Shown in pieces: positions 1-13,600 of a stretch of 64,000 nucleotides of DNA. Both the position numbers and the translations under genes were made by a program. This DNA comes from Crotophaga sulcirostris (lineage: Eukaryota; Chordata; Aves; Cuculiformes; Crotophagidae). The stretch covers positions 324,348 through 388,347 of the forward strand of contig VYZB01000278.1 in assembly GCA_013397455.1 (NCBI GenBank), given 5' to 3'. Within the stretch, counting starts at the first letter, position 1, and each line of letters starts with the position of its first letter. The notes beneath the pieces were generated by a model. The model ran no database searches. It was not told the DNA's origin and was given only the letters and a program-made list of their open reading frames with translations.

Positions 1-3000
1 CTGGTATAAAACTGTCTTGGGGAGGAAGAGAATTATACTGTGCTTGAGACACTATTAAAAACATGTATTTCTGGATGAATGATTTCAAAGGCAACGTTAG
101 GTGGCAGTAGTAGACTCCTAACACTTTGTGGGTGCTTGTTAAATTTACTTTTAGGCAGTTTTCCAAACGAGAGACAGACTTGAAGAAATTTTATTTTAAT
201 ACAGATAATTCATGTTACATCACTATGAGGGGAAGCAGTGGGAATGATTTTTATTGAATGATCCAGCTTTGATCGTAGTTAGTATTAATATTGAACAGAA
301 TCATATGAAAGCATCAAGGTTAAAGTGAGTGCCACGTTGTGTGATGCCAGTATTGATATTAGCTGATTTGAAGCCAATAGAAGATAGAAGCCTTGTTTGG
401 ATTTCCTCATTGATGGATGAAAATCATAGGTTTGTTTGTGTGTTTGTTTTTAACCTTTGGGTCAGCTGGCATGATGTAAAATTACAGTAAGACCATAGCT
501 ATTTTGTGAACAGAGGTAAAATGTAGGGTATATATTGATCCTTTAATTACTGAAATGGCAACTGGTTTGCTTCTTGATATTTATCTTGTACAAGTACCTT
601 ACTTGTAAACAAGATTTTGGGCAGTTATCAGCTTTGTAAACAAACCTTTACAGATTCTTATTAATTGTAAACTTTTAAAATTTCTACTGAGTTATAACTG
701 GCCTATTTGACTGCATTTTTTTTCTTCACGGCATAGGAATTATCCATAGGATAGGCATTGTCTGTGTTTGTTTTGGACATACTAAACGAACAATTCTGAG
801 ATTATAAGATCAACATCTATAGGAAAAGGGAGATGACAGTTTGCTTGGCTTATAAAGTTCTTTCATTCTGGCTTGTTTGACTTGGTGTGTATGTTATCTA
901 AGGATAATGGATGAGGAAGCTCCGTAGAAATTAAGTCTTTTCTTGTTATCTTGAGGTAAAAGTGTGAAGATCTACCTCTATAGCTCTCCCAAGTACTGCC
1001 AATTTGACTTTTCCAGTAGAAATGCTGATAGTGGTCTTGGACTTTCTTTTTTTTTTTCCTGTTACAGTTCATTGAAATACTTTTCCAGTACTTTTCCTCA
1101 CATTTCTTGCAAGCTTTTGAAGTATTTTGTATGTGCCACTGGGAGAAATGAATTTCAATTAGGTCAGTAATCTAGATTATGACCTTTCAGAATCTTGACT
1201 GTGTGCGTTCTGAGCTATTTTCTGCATACTGTGGTTTGGTAGTTGCTCACCCAAAGAATGCACCATCTTTTTTATATCTTGGATCACTTCTCCTGTTTTA
1301 TGTTAGTTGAACGGTTCATTGCCATGAGAGGTTACGTGTGTTTAAATTGCCTTTTTCTTTCCATTTAAAAGTGATGTAGTGCTATCTTATACTTAAAATT
1401 AGTGCTGTTATGGTGACTTCTCATTAGCTTGATTCTTTAAGGGGAAAAAAAAAATTGCACTCTCTGAGTGAGTAGTTAAAAATTGCTGTAAAGTATTCTC
1501 CCTGTTCTCAGTCACCTAGCTGTAGAAGTATTTTACCAAGAAGCTTGGGCCTACTGGCTTAATTTATATATTTTGCAGATGTAAAAATAACTGGCAAAAT
1601 GTCAAATTTGTGAGGTTGTAATTGAATATTTTGAATACTGCACTTTAAAACCATTCCTATAAGCTTATGCTTACATGGTGAAGAAAGAAAACGTTATGCC
1701 ACCCTATAGGTTGCTATAAAGATTGTTTATGCAGCTCAGCATAGGACTTAAAATACGTTGAATTGGAGAATTTTGAAAAATGTACTGTGCGACATCGGAG
1801 ACCAAATCATGCTAAAGTGCAAGGAAAGACTATACATCAGTTCAAAGGCTACATTATTCAAAAAAATACAACCATAAAAAAGGTAATAAGATTACATTCT
1901 CACACTTCATGGCTAGTAAGGTGCATTAAGCTGCTGAGATATTCATAACTTACTGTGACATTTGGGAAGATTACATTTTGCTGTGCACAGCCATTACTGC
2001 AGCTCAGATAATAACTAGCCAATGCATGGACCTGGATTATGATCCCTGTCATTGGAAACAAATTTGTGTTTTGAAGGTTGATCAGTTTCAAATCACCATT
2101 AGAAAGGGTTAATATGAAATACTGTGGGGTGTGTGTGTGCTTATGTGTATCTAATGGGTATGCATACATATAGTACATCAACTGTGCTGCTGTTCTGGTA
2201 TATTGCTTGCTATGTCCTCAGTTCCCTTAAAGGAAATGTTAAAATGGTAATTATTTCTAGCATAGCATAGTATTTCTAGAATGTACTTACTGAAATGCTT
2301 ATGTTTGCAGATTAGATTTGAAACCTAATTTGACAGCTTCCTGGATGGGTGGTTACTGATAATAGTGTTTCTAGCCAAAAATGAAAGATTGGTGGTGTTG
2401 ACTATAGGGTGAAGGTAAGGTCACCTCTAGTCACCGTATATGGTTTTGGTATGATAATTGATGGTTGGATGATAGTTAAAACCAAATGTATAAAGAGTTG
2501 AATTTCTTGTTAAGAATTAGCAGGTGTTTTGTGGCTAAATTTAACCTTGAGCTATTATGTCTATGCATGGAAGGCAGTATTTTCTTTGTGTCTTACCTTG
2601 ATGGTGAGAGAGAGTAGCTCCTGAAGGAATACCTCAGTTTATAGAGGATGATAAATTTAGTGTAAAATTAAGTGTAACATTGATTGTGTGTTTCACATTT
2701 TCAAATGTTTTGTTCAGAGTTTTTTAAAGGAGGGTGTGTTTTTTTCTTTGCATTTGTTTTGCAATAATTCTACGTTAATCCATTCTGCTCGGTGTTCTCC
2801 CTTGAATTCTACCTTGCAGAGCTTTCCTGAGGTAGGCCTCTGCTCCATCTTATGGAAGGGGAAAACTGAGGCTTGGAGAATCATAATGACTTGATAGATT
2901 TGTTTGAGTTGACAGTGTGAGTTGATATAGAGAAGCTGGGAATATAATTCAAATCTCCCCATTCAGTTCCTGCGGTTTCCCTGGATATTAAGGAAGCATC

Positions 3001-4456
3001 TGATAGTAAATTGCATAATTATTTTTCATGACCAAGAAGGGAGAAAATGGAAAAGTGTAAATTACTGTTTAGAAATTGTTACCACGAGACATTGTCTGTT
3101 CTGTCATAAAAGCAGTAAGTTTCTCTGCTTCTTGTGTTGTTTGGCATTACTGATTTATGCCCAAAAGACCAAAGATTGCTTCTTCAAAGCGACAAGATTT
3201 AGACACTTGAGGAAAATGTATGGTAATTTCAGTAGTTAATGAAGAACATCTATTCTGTTCCCTTGGGTAGGTTTATCTTCCAGTCTTGACTAGCTGAGAG
3301 AAGCTGTCGGAGCTAATATGGAAGTAAGATAGTGTATGTATTTTGGGGCAGTTTTGTTATGGTCTGACTTTGGCAAGTAACAATATTGAAGCTGTTAATG
3401 ATCAGAGCTTGTGAAAGGAGCACTGTGTAGGACAGAAGTAATGCCTTATATTAGACAAGCTTATAGAAGTGAGAATGACCTGGAGTACTTTTGATCACAA
3501 ATCCACTTTGATCATTTGAGTCAATGCTATCTGAATTCCTATTTGTATGCTGGTTTATAATGGGTATTTTGGCAAGCATGGCAACCATAAGTTTAATACA
3601 GCTCTAAAGTCCAAGAGAAGTTTAGAAAGTAGAGGGGGAGAACTGAGGTAGAGGAGCTAGGTTAATAACAACCAATCTTCAACTAGAATTTTTATTCTGT
3701 TGAGTACACAACGAGTAAGAAGTTGGTTATTTCCTTCCTCCCTCCACCTCATTGGCATGTGCATATGTGGTTAGTTACTCTACAAAGCTTGCATTTAGGA
3801 GACCTGAAATATTACAGGATTTAAGTGCCTTAGCCAAAGTGTAGTCAAAGGCTTCAAAAGGTGCTGCTCTTTCACATTCATGCAAATATAGCAAGCCATT
3901 GCTTCCTTTTAGTACCTGTGACTATTAATGAAACTTGCAGTTATTACTTAAGTAGCTTTATTCAGTATCTCAGGAATGACTCTTAAGTTTTTATAAATGC
4001 AATATTTCTGATGTACCTCAGCTCCTTTTGGCTAGAATTACCCTCTTATTTGAGGAGTGTTATGCACACGTGAAGAAAAGCTTTTAGGGTGACTCCAGAC
4101 CATTTAAGGTATCTTAGCTGACTTCGTGCTCTCATCTGTTTTGGAACATTTACTTGGTCTCTTTACTTTTCGGCTGTGTAGGGCAGCTCAGGAAATCTGT
4201 ATCTTAAACTATTGAAATGTTCTTCTGCAACAATTGTCTGATAGTAGATGATGCCTCAGGAGCACCTGTGTTGAAGTTACTCAACAGAACTTGAAAGAGA
4301 GGAAGAATAAGACTTGATATACTCATATTGACCTCATTATGGGATTTTAGCTTATGTCTTTGTTAGCCTTCATCTTGCAAAATGAATAACTTTAAACATG
4401 GAATGGTACTTTGATGCAATTGTCTTAAGGTTTTTTTTTAATCTTTTGTCTAAAAG
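1..4456 (+). other. Upstream LRBA intron (partial)
   Basis: AT-rich intronic sequence ending in a normal acceptor (tctaaaag). I searched for the preceding coding exon (family motif MKFAVLTGLVEVGE) and did not find it, so that exon lies before the window. Only short chance ORFs occur. A short (GT)n run sits near 2128-2139. No mobile element was recognised. Confidence 0.85.
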
Positions 4457-4688
4457 CTTGTTGGGGGCCACTTTGACTTGGAAATGAACTTTATCATCCA
4501 AGAAGGAGAGGGCATCACCTGCATGGTAGACTTGCTGGACAAGTGCGATATCACCTGCCAGGCTGAGGTGTGGAGCATGTTTACAGCAATCTTGAAGAAA
4601 AGTATACGCAATCTACAAGCATGCACAGAAGTGGGGCTTGTTGAACAAGTGCTCAAGAGGATTGATAAAGCTGACAACATGATTGCAG
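4457..4688 (+). CDS. LRBA: LRBA exon 1 of window
   Basis: Begins [12 protein letters not shown] and continues through [15 protein letters not shown] to KADNMIA. This is the first conserved armadillo-like segment of LRBA/NBEA. Acceptor taaaag, donor g|gtatag; it ends in phase 1, and the split Asp codon is completed by the next exon. A TTG at 4478 can be read as a start in an ORF search, but the conserved residues upstream show the exon begins at 4457. Confidence 0.95.
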
Positions 4689-7600
4689 GTATAGTGTCAC
4701 ACAGTGTATGACTCAAACTGTATTCCTTTTATGTAAAATCTCAGGGAAGCATTTATTGATTGAATGATAGAAATTCCCCATTGCATTTTATTAAGCAATT
4801 ATATTGCTGTTTTTTTCCTTTTCAGATCTCTTAGTGGATATGCTGGGTGTGTTGGCAAGCTATAACTTAACAGTTCGAGAGCTTAAGTTATTCTTCAGCA
4901 AGCTTCAAGGAGAAAAAGGGAGATGGGTAAAAGAAAACACAGAACTGAAACCATTTTTGTAGCATTGCTTATGTTTTTTCTAATGTTCACAAGTTAAAAG
5001 GCTTTTTGCTACACTTTATACTAAAAACATTTTAAATGTACCAAGAAATACAGGATGCTTTCTGGTATTATATCAATGAATCTTTTTACTTGCAAGCAAT
5101 TAAAGTACAGAGATTAGAATAGGGATGAAATTAAATTTCCTCCTGGATCTATGAACTGGGAGTAATATGGTGACTCTAAGCAAGCGTTAAAGTGTTTTTA
5201 TGGGCATGCTTTTTATTTTGTAATTCCAGTTATGTGAATTTGAAGGAAAAGGGATTAATTATTTTTTTAAGATGCAAGAGAAAAATAAATAAGCTCACCA
5301 TGCTCCTATTTTCACATTGTTCTTTTTTTTACCCAAATTTTGAAAAAAATCTATCTAGTTAGGGAAGTGAGAATTTGTGGCAGAAACTAAAATGAAGGAA
5401 AAAAGCTCCAGCTGACAAATCATATCATTTGTTTCACATATCATGTGTCTCTGTGTGACCTAGGAGGAGAGAAGAGGGTCTCCTTATACTGTTGAACCCC
5501 CCCCTCTTCCCTAAAGTAAAATTGTGTGTGGAGGCTACCAGATAAAGTTTTCTTTAACACAAAATTGTTGTTTTGCTGGAATTGAGAACTATTTTAACAA
5601 TTGTTTTACCTGCTTTGAATTTTAATTCGGCTCCTGTTATATCTAAATTCTTTGCATGGTGCAGAGAAAAGGTAGCACAGTGTCTCAGTCAACTTAATTT
5701 AAAAAAATGCGTCCAATATAAAAGCCTGTATGCACAAATAAAATAGCAAATTTTAAAAGACCCTTTGAAATAAATAACTGCGGGGATCGTAACTTGGACA
5801 AATAAAAATAGCCTAAACTTTAAATAGAGTGTTTCAACTGAACATAGAGTATATTTGACCATAGATGAATTAATGTTGTCATTAACTTTTTCATTTCCTG
5901 TCTCTTTGCTATTTGCATTTAATTTCCTTTCTTTATTAAAGACTAAACATAGAAGAAAGGAAGAGAAAAATGCCACAGTTGCATTGCTAAGGTGTTGCAC
6001 AAATCCATAAATCTTAAAATCAGCAGTGCTGTAAAGATACAAAGTATTGGGCTACAACATAAATTAATCAGTTGAATTCTGTAGTGTTGAAGACATTTAA
6101 GCAGTTCTCTGTTTCCTTCTCATTTTTAATTCAGATTCTTGAAGCATCTGACTATAATTTTGGTACATTTGAAATACTTGATCATGCAAAGTTTAGTTTT
6201 CAGATGGTGTCTACTTACAAGAGGGGAAAGATGAGAAGTGTAAAAATGTAGTTTAAAAATAGATCTACTGGAAAGTTATGAAGTGGTAAAAGAAGATGCA
6301 CAAAATTATTCTGTCACTATGACGGGTGTTTACTGTACTTCTGTTGTTGTGAGCTCATATACTTGATTTGGAGTTTATAGTTACTGAGTGTTACAACAAA
6401 ATCAGTGCAGAATTAGGGTTGTGGTGGGAAAGCGTTAAGTATTCACACTGAGCTCTCGGTTTAGATGCTCCAAGCTGCCCTTGAGACTTGAAACTTTCTC
6501 CATGGACTTATATGAGGGATATATGTAACCAATGACACTTCAATCTAGTATATGACTGTAGTCCTGATGAAAATGATCCTGTCTACTGATCCTCCCTTTC
6601 CCTTTTACTAAGTGTTCTCCATCTCCTTTGTGCTGGCGCACGCTTTGTTCAGCCACAATCCAAAAATGCTGTAACTGAAATTTGGTTTGAATTTTTTCCT
6701 GAATTAGTTTTCAGCTGGATCAGTTTCTTTAGCTCATTTCAAATCGACATAAACGGTAGAGCTGATAAGGCTGAACAGATAGAGGGAGGAACCAACACAC
6801 AGGGTCAGTTTAGTTTATGCTGGATGAAAGTGGCTCTGGCATTTTAAGTCCTTAATTTAGTTGTCCAAATAATTGTATTTCAGTACACCTACTGCGTAGT
6901 GTGTGAAGTTATCCATGACTTTGTTAATGTTCTTTATTGAAAGTGCTAAGTGTCCTAGCAGAGCATTACTCAACTGTGGGCAAGGCTTTAAAATGTGTCA
7001 GAATTCATTTTTTTTTGTGTGTGTGTAGTCTTTTTTTCTTATAGGTGTGTTTTATTTATTTACAAGTGTAATAATTCTCTTTGTCAGCCACCACATGCTG
7101 GGAAGTTATTGTCTGTGTTAAAACACATGCCTCAGAAATATGGACCTGATGCCTTCTTCAACTTTCCAGGAAAAAGTGCTGCAGTATGTAGATATTTTAA
7201 GTCTCTTTATTTGTTTGTTTTTCTCATATAGCCATTGTTTATTTTCATTTGTGTTGTTCTTTCGTCTCATCCGTCATTGTCATAGACATAGAGTTTTAAC
7301 CAATTTTTTTCTTTGCCTGATGGCTACGTTATGGCTAAATAAATCATGCTTATACTAAATGTGCATTATCACTATAGAAGGGCAAATACTATCACACTTC
7401 TCTCCTCTCCCTCCTTGCCTTCCCCCGCCCCTCAACTGGTTCAGTTAAGTCTTGTTGCAAGGAAAATCTGACTACTTTTCACACCTGAGTTTCTGTGAGA
7501 ATGATGCTTTTGTTAGTATCAGCTATGTGTGAGAGTGGCTTGTGGTGAATTGACCAACGCTGGACACCAGGTGCCCACTAAGCCACTCTATCATTCCCCC

Positions 7601-10600
7601 TCCTCAGCTTGAGAGGGGAGAGAAAATATAATGAAAGACTCGTGGGTTGAGATAAGGACATGGAGATCATTCAGCAGTTACTGTCATAAGCAAAAGAGAC
7701 TCAACTTGGGGAGATTAATTTAATTTATTACCAATCAAATCAGAATAGGGCAATGAGAAATAAAAATGAATCTTAGAACACCTTCCCTCCACCCCTTCCT
7801 TCTTCCCAGGGTCAACTCCACTCCTGATTTCTCTACCTTCTCCACCCAAGTGGCACAGGGGGGACAAGGAATGGGATTTGCAGTTTCTCCTTTCTTCTCA
7901 CCCTCTTCCCCTGCTCCAGCATGGAGTCCCGCCCATTGGAGAGAGTCATCCAGGAACTTCTCTAATGTAGGTCCTTCCCACAAGCTGCAGTTCTTCATGA
8001 GCTGCTCCAGCGAGGGTCCTTTCCAGGGGGTACAGTCCTTCAGGAACAGACTGCTCCACAGTGGTTCCCCCATGGGATCACAAGTCCTGCCAGCAAACCT
8101 GCTCCAATATGAGCTCCTCTTCACTGGTCACAGGTCCTGTCAGGAGCCTACTCCAGCGCAGGCTTCCCATGAGGTCACAGCCTCCTTCGGGCACATCCAC
8201 CTTCTCTGGCATGGGATCCTCCACGGTCTGCAGGGGAATCTCTGCTCTGACACCCGGAGCATCTCCTCTCCCTCAGTCTTCACTGACCTTGCTACCTGCA
8301 CAGTTATTTCTTGCACATATTGTCACTCCTTTCTCTGCTGTTGTGCAGCAGCTTTTCCACCTTCTTAAGTATGTTATCCCAGAGGCACTACCACTGTTAC
8401 TTGTTGGCTCACCTTTGGCTAGCGGCAGGTCCATCTTGGAGCTAGCTCGGTTGGACATGTGGGAAGCTTCTGGCATCTTCTCACAGAAGCCACCCCTGTA
8501 GCCCCTCTTCTACCAAAGCCTTGTCACGCAAACTCACTACAACCTTACATCTGGAATCCTTTGCTAGTGAAATGACAAAGTCTTGAACTAGAAGTGGCCA
8601 TACTTGCACCATTTGTTAGTTCTCCTAATGATCAGATGATGCAAATACGGTGTATGGCTTACAAGAATTGTCTGAGAAGATGCAGATCCTAGACATATAT
8701 AGGTTGAATAATCCTGAAAGAGGGTTGAATTTAACAATGATTAGTCTTTTTGTAATTCTTCAGGTGACTTATAAGTTCTGTGGTGTTTGCTTGGAAAAGA
8801 ATTTGAAACTAAATAGGAAGTTGGAAAATACTGTGCAGAATCTTCTATAAGAATTTCAGTATATCAGCACTTTTGCTCCTAAAATCCTAGGATGAAATAG
8901 TATGTTCAAAATTTCATGCTTAATTCAGAATAAAAATTTAATAAGATTTTTCAGGTGACTCCATTTTTCTTTGCATAAACCCATTACCTTTCTGACTTGG
9001 TTGCTTCAGATCAAATTTCATGAACTTGATGTCTTAATATTTTTGGAATGAAAACATGAGATTAAGCATTGCAAGTTATTAGAAAAATGCTTCTGTATTT
9101 AAGTGTTTATCACATGCAACAGAACTTAGCAATAGACATTTCTGTTCCTTTTGGTTATTCATGTACTGTTATTGTATTTAACTTCTAATAATTGTGTTGA
9201 ATGCTTGAACTGTATGTGATATTGGAGTGCCTCAGAAAACCTAATTGTGAGTATTCTTAGATGTATTGAAATTATATATTTAATAAAATGACTCCAACAT
9301 CCATTGTGAGTTAAACCAAATGATAGCACTGCCAGTTACCAAACACTGGGCTCAGAGACATTCAGGCTGATTAGTTAGCTGGTACAGGGAAGGATTTATA
9401 GCATTTTATTTGGACAAGGATAGCTGAATGGAGCATGGGAGCATAATGAGGGGTCTGGCGACGCTCAAGTTCTTTGATGTTTTTTATTCATTGGTATTGA
9501 TTATCTGGACAGCATCTTTGATCAGAGGTTATGATAGTCTTGGTTGAAGCGTGTATTGCAAATTTGTGCCGCAAAACAGTGGAAAGTACTATTATTTAAT
9601 TAATTAATAATTTATAAATAATAATTAATTAATAATTATTATTATAATAGTAATGTAAGAAAACCCCAACCAACCAAAAAAAACTAACACAATAAACCCC
9701 TGCTGTTTGAAACAAAGGGCTCTACCACACAGTTTATAACTTCAGAGCTTTTGAGCTAACATAAACACAGTGTTTGAGATGAAGATTTTGTCTGGTGGGG
9801 ATTGTATTACCTTTCTTTTAAGGAAGTTTCTAAGTTCATGATATTGTAACTGGAAGGCTTCATAGACATGAGTTTCAAGAGAAAAGAATCTGTTTAGTGA
9901 AATGTATATTATTCTCTTTTTGTGCCCGGCTTCTTTTCGTAATCAGTGATTTTCCTGAATACAAACACTATGTGAAAATAAGTTTATAAAATCTGATTAT
10001 TCTGTCATGTTATCACAAAACCAAATCGACTTGAATTTTCTTTTTGAGGAATTTTTATGCTGTAAGGCTTCCACTAACACCTTTGGTTTTTGAAGTGTAG
10101 GTTACTATTAATAATCTTCTTTGAGATATAAAGACCATTTTTACATATTTAAATTAATTAAATATTTCAGCAGTGGAGTGCAGAAAAAAAAAATCCCAGA
10201 AGTTAGGCCAGATTTTTTTTTACGCATTTGTAGGATGTATTTGCCTATCAGTATACATTTGTCATGTATATCTTCAGCTTTATGCTCTTACTACTGTGAT
10301 GTTGATCTTTCTACATGAATAACTTTTACTTTCTTTAGGCTATTGCCTTACCTCCTATAGCTAAGTGGCCGTACCAGAATGGGTTTACTTTCCACACTTG
10401 GCTAAGAATGGATCCTGTAAATAACATCAATGTGGATAAGGATAAGCCTTATTTATATTGGTGAGTAAAAACATATTTCTGATGTTCAATTTCTATTAAT
10501 TGTTCAGTGATTTCTGTTTCAGTCTGTGTACATGCTGATTTTGTTCTAATTTGTTAGTTTTCGAACAAACAAAGGACTTGGTTATTCTGCTCACTTTGTT

Positions 10601-13600
10601 GGAGGCTGCTTGATTGTAACGTCCATAAAATCAAAGGGAAAAGGTTTCCAGCATTGTGTCAAATTCGATTTTAAGCCACAAAAGGTGAGTATAAATAATA
10701 AAATCTTTCAAGCAAGTTTAATTAATTTAAAACTGTATACTAGGGAGTGTTTTAAATGTTGATTAGTCTCATCTTCCTTTATAAGAACAGTTAACAGTAT
10801 AATGAACAAAACAAATTTGTGTCCTGAATTCTTACTTCTTTTTAGTTTTACTTAAGAAATGTGTAAGAAAGAGCTAGAAAATGCAGTTTACCGCAAGTTT
10901 TATGAATTTGTGAGGTTTGTGTGAGTTCTCTTGAGATCTCTTAGTACGTATACACAGCTTGAAAGTTGCATAGCTTATGATTTTTTCCTTCTCTGTTTAT
11001 ACTGTGTTTTATCCCATGTCCAGACATTCTCCTCTCCTTGTCCTAAAGGGTTTTGCTGTGGCTTTATTTCATTACTTACTCAATGTGGACAAATGCAGTG
11101 TTACTTTAAGAAAACACGATTACTAACGCACATTTTGTTTTCCTGTTCAAGCTAGGACCATTAATAGGAGTTTGATCTTAGATATGGGACAACAACAGCT
11201 TCATTCTTGAAAGAATTTTATACTTTATGTTAATTCAGGTTGTCCAGAAAAAAAGCACTTGCATTTAGTGCTTTATTCTAGGTATCTTTTTAAATGTAAG
11301 AGTTAAAATATGAGTTGATTTTATCGTTTATGTTCAAAGCTTGCTTGCTTATTAAGTACTATTATGCTATGTTGAAAATGTTTCATTTTTCAATTAGATA
11401 TTCTGCTAATGTTTCTGTAGCAACTGGTGTAAACATGTTGTGAGAGACCAGGCCTCCTCAGGAATTTCTTATCAGTAATCCCTTGCTGTAAATATGGATC
11501 TGTTTGTGATAATTTGACATGCACAGCCTTTGAAATCTTTAGTCTGGAGCCATCCTTGCTCTTTGGAATGACAGCATTTGCAGTAGTCCATCATGCTAAG
11601 AGTAACCCAACTTAAAAGTTATTTACATAGTGGTTTCAGTGTAAATGGGGTTCAGCATTGCCATGAAGATTTTGACTTCTACGCCATAAATATCTTTTAA
11701 TCTTCTGTGTCTAATTCTTGTGGAAAAAAGGGCATATTATCCTTTGACATAGCTGTGCAAGAAAACTCACCAATGACTCAATCTTTTTGACTTAAAATAA
11801 ATCTTTCAGTCTTAATTTAATTCACATAAATAGTTAAATGTATTCTACTGTGCCCCACTTCAATACTTAAGCTACTTTAAGTGTCTATAGAATTATATCA
11901 ATTGTTTTCTTATCATTTAGTGGTATATGGTTACTATAGTGCACATCTATAACCGCTGGAAGAACAGTGAACTTCGATGTTACGTGAATGGGGAACTGGC
12001 ATCTTATGGAGAAATAACATGGTTTGTTAACACCAGTGATGTAAGTAATCCCTGTATACTAATATCTATCTATAGTTGATCGTCTTGATGGGTTAAATAG
12101 ATATCTCTTGCCTTTTTATTAGCAAACCACCCCCATTTTATGCATTTTAAAAAACTGTTGAAATAAAAGTATTAATGTTTTGGTAGAGGAATAGATTCTG
12201 CTTTTATACATCTCAGAGTTTTAAATTTGTTTCTGCTGAGACCCTCAAAAGCTTGTTTATATAAAAATAATATTTTCTCATAATATGTATGTTCTTTGTA
12301 TAATTTGCTTGTGTAGCATAGATTAAAGCCTGTTACTGGGTTCTGTTTCACTTTCAGACATTTGACAAATGTTTCCTGGGTTCTTCAGAAACAGCAGATG
12401 CCAATAGAGTATTTTGTGGGCAAATGACGTCTGTTTACCTTTTTAGTGAGGCTCTCAATGCTGCTCAGATATTTGCCATTTATCAGCTTGGTCTGGGATA
12501 TAAGGTATCTTAGAATTGACTGTAAAGTTAACAAAGTTTAATTCTGATAAGGCTCTTTATGGTGAACTTTAAGAATGTTGTGTCAGCTCTGTGTCATTCT
12601 AAAAATGTTCTTACTGAGTAATCTTTTTATTGAACACTTACGTGTTTCTTCTATAAGACTGTGTATTACCTCACAAACTACAAGCAAACATTAATTCAAT
12701 TATTTAATTTCTTATATGAAATAAACTGGTGTTCCTGTTTACTTCTTAGAATGTCCATGTTGGTAATTGGGGGAGGGAGAACGCTGTTATCTCTGGCTAG
12801 GTTCACTTTTTCATTAGGACTGAAAACTTTATATCAATTGTAATGTACTCATTCTAGAAAAGTAGCTTTATAGTTGATTGTGCTAGTTATTTTTTTTTAA
12901 TGTGTAAAGTTAGTGTTGAGGGTTAGTTTTGTTGCTGAGATTTATTATTTGTTTTGTCATAGCCTGAGGGGCACTAATTGAAGACTGTTACTCCCTAGCA
13001 GCTGTATAAACATACGCTAAAAAAGATTATTCCCATTCTATCTGTTCCTCAATTATTAGTTCCTTCTGAGTGAACATTGCTGACTGTCATTCTGTTTCCT
13101 AGCTAAGATGTTTCTTTTACGTTACCCACCATTTTGGCAATGTCACTGTTCAGGAGTCAAAAAAAATCTAGTTCTAACTCAGTAAAATTGACTTTGAATC
13201 AACGTTCTTATGAGACCCCTTCTTTCACAAATGTTGCTAGATTGAAGAAGCAGTGTTTTCATCAGTTCTTTACAGTAGTCATGTTATGAACCATATTCTG
13301 GATGTTTATAATCAATTTTTTTTTTTCCTTCCTCAACCCTGCTCCCCAATCCAGGGAACATTCAAATTCAAGGCAGAAAGTGACCTCTTCCTTGATGAAC
13401 ATCACAAACTGTTACTATATGATGGCAAACTATCCAGTGCTATTGCTTTTATGTACAATCCAAGGGCTACAGATGCACAGCTGTGCCTAGAGTCATCCCC
13501 TAAGGATAACCCTTCTATTTTTGTTCATTCACCACATGCCCTCATGCTGCAGGTATTTCAACATTTTCATAAATTTGGAGGATACAAATTATTTCTGTTT

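Larger units (their letters stand above)
7184..10338 (+). other. LRBA intron 3
   Basis: A 3.16-kb intron that carries the solo LTR (7541-8541, listed separately) and an A/T-only tract at about 9593-9655. The rest is AT-rich with no other recognised element. Confidence 0.85.

Noticed and set aside
5689..6042. 117-codon ORF on - in intron 2
   Set aside because: AT-driven composition, no recognisable domain, no regulatory context.
7766..8368. 200-codon ORF on + (and 129 codons on - at 7735-8124)
   Set aside because: Lies wholly inside the solo LTR and follows its internal repeat units. No protein domain is recognisable.
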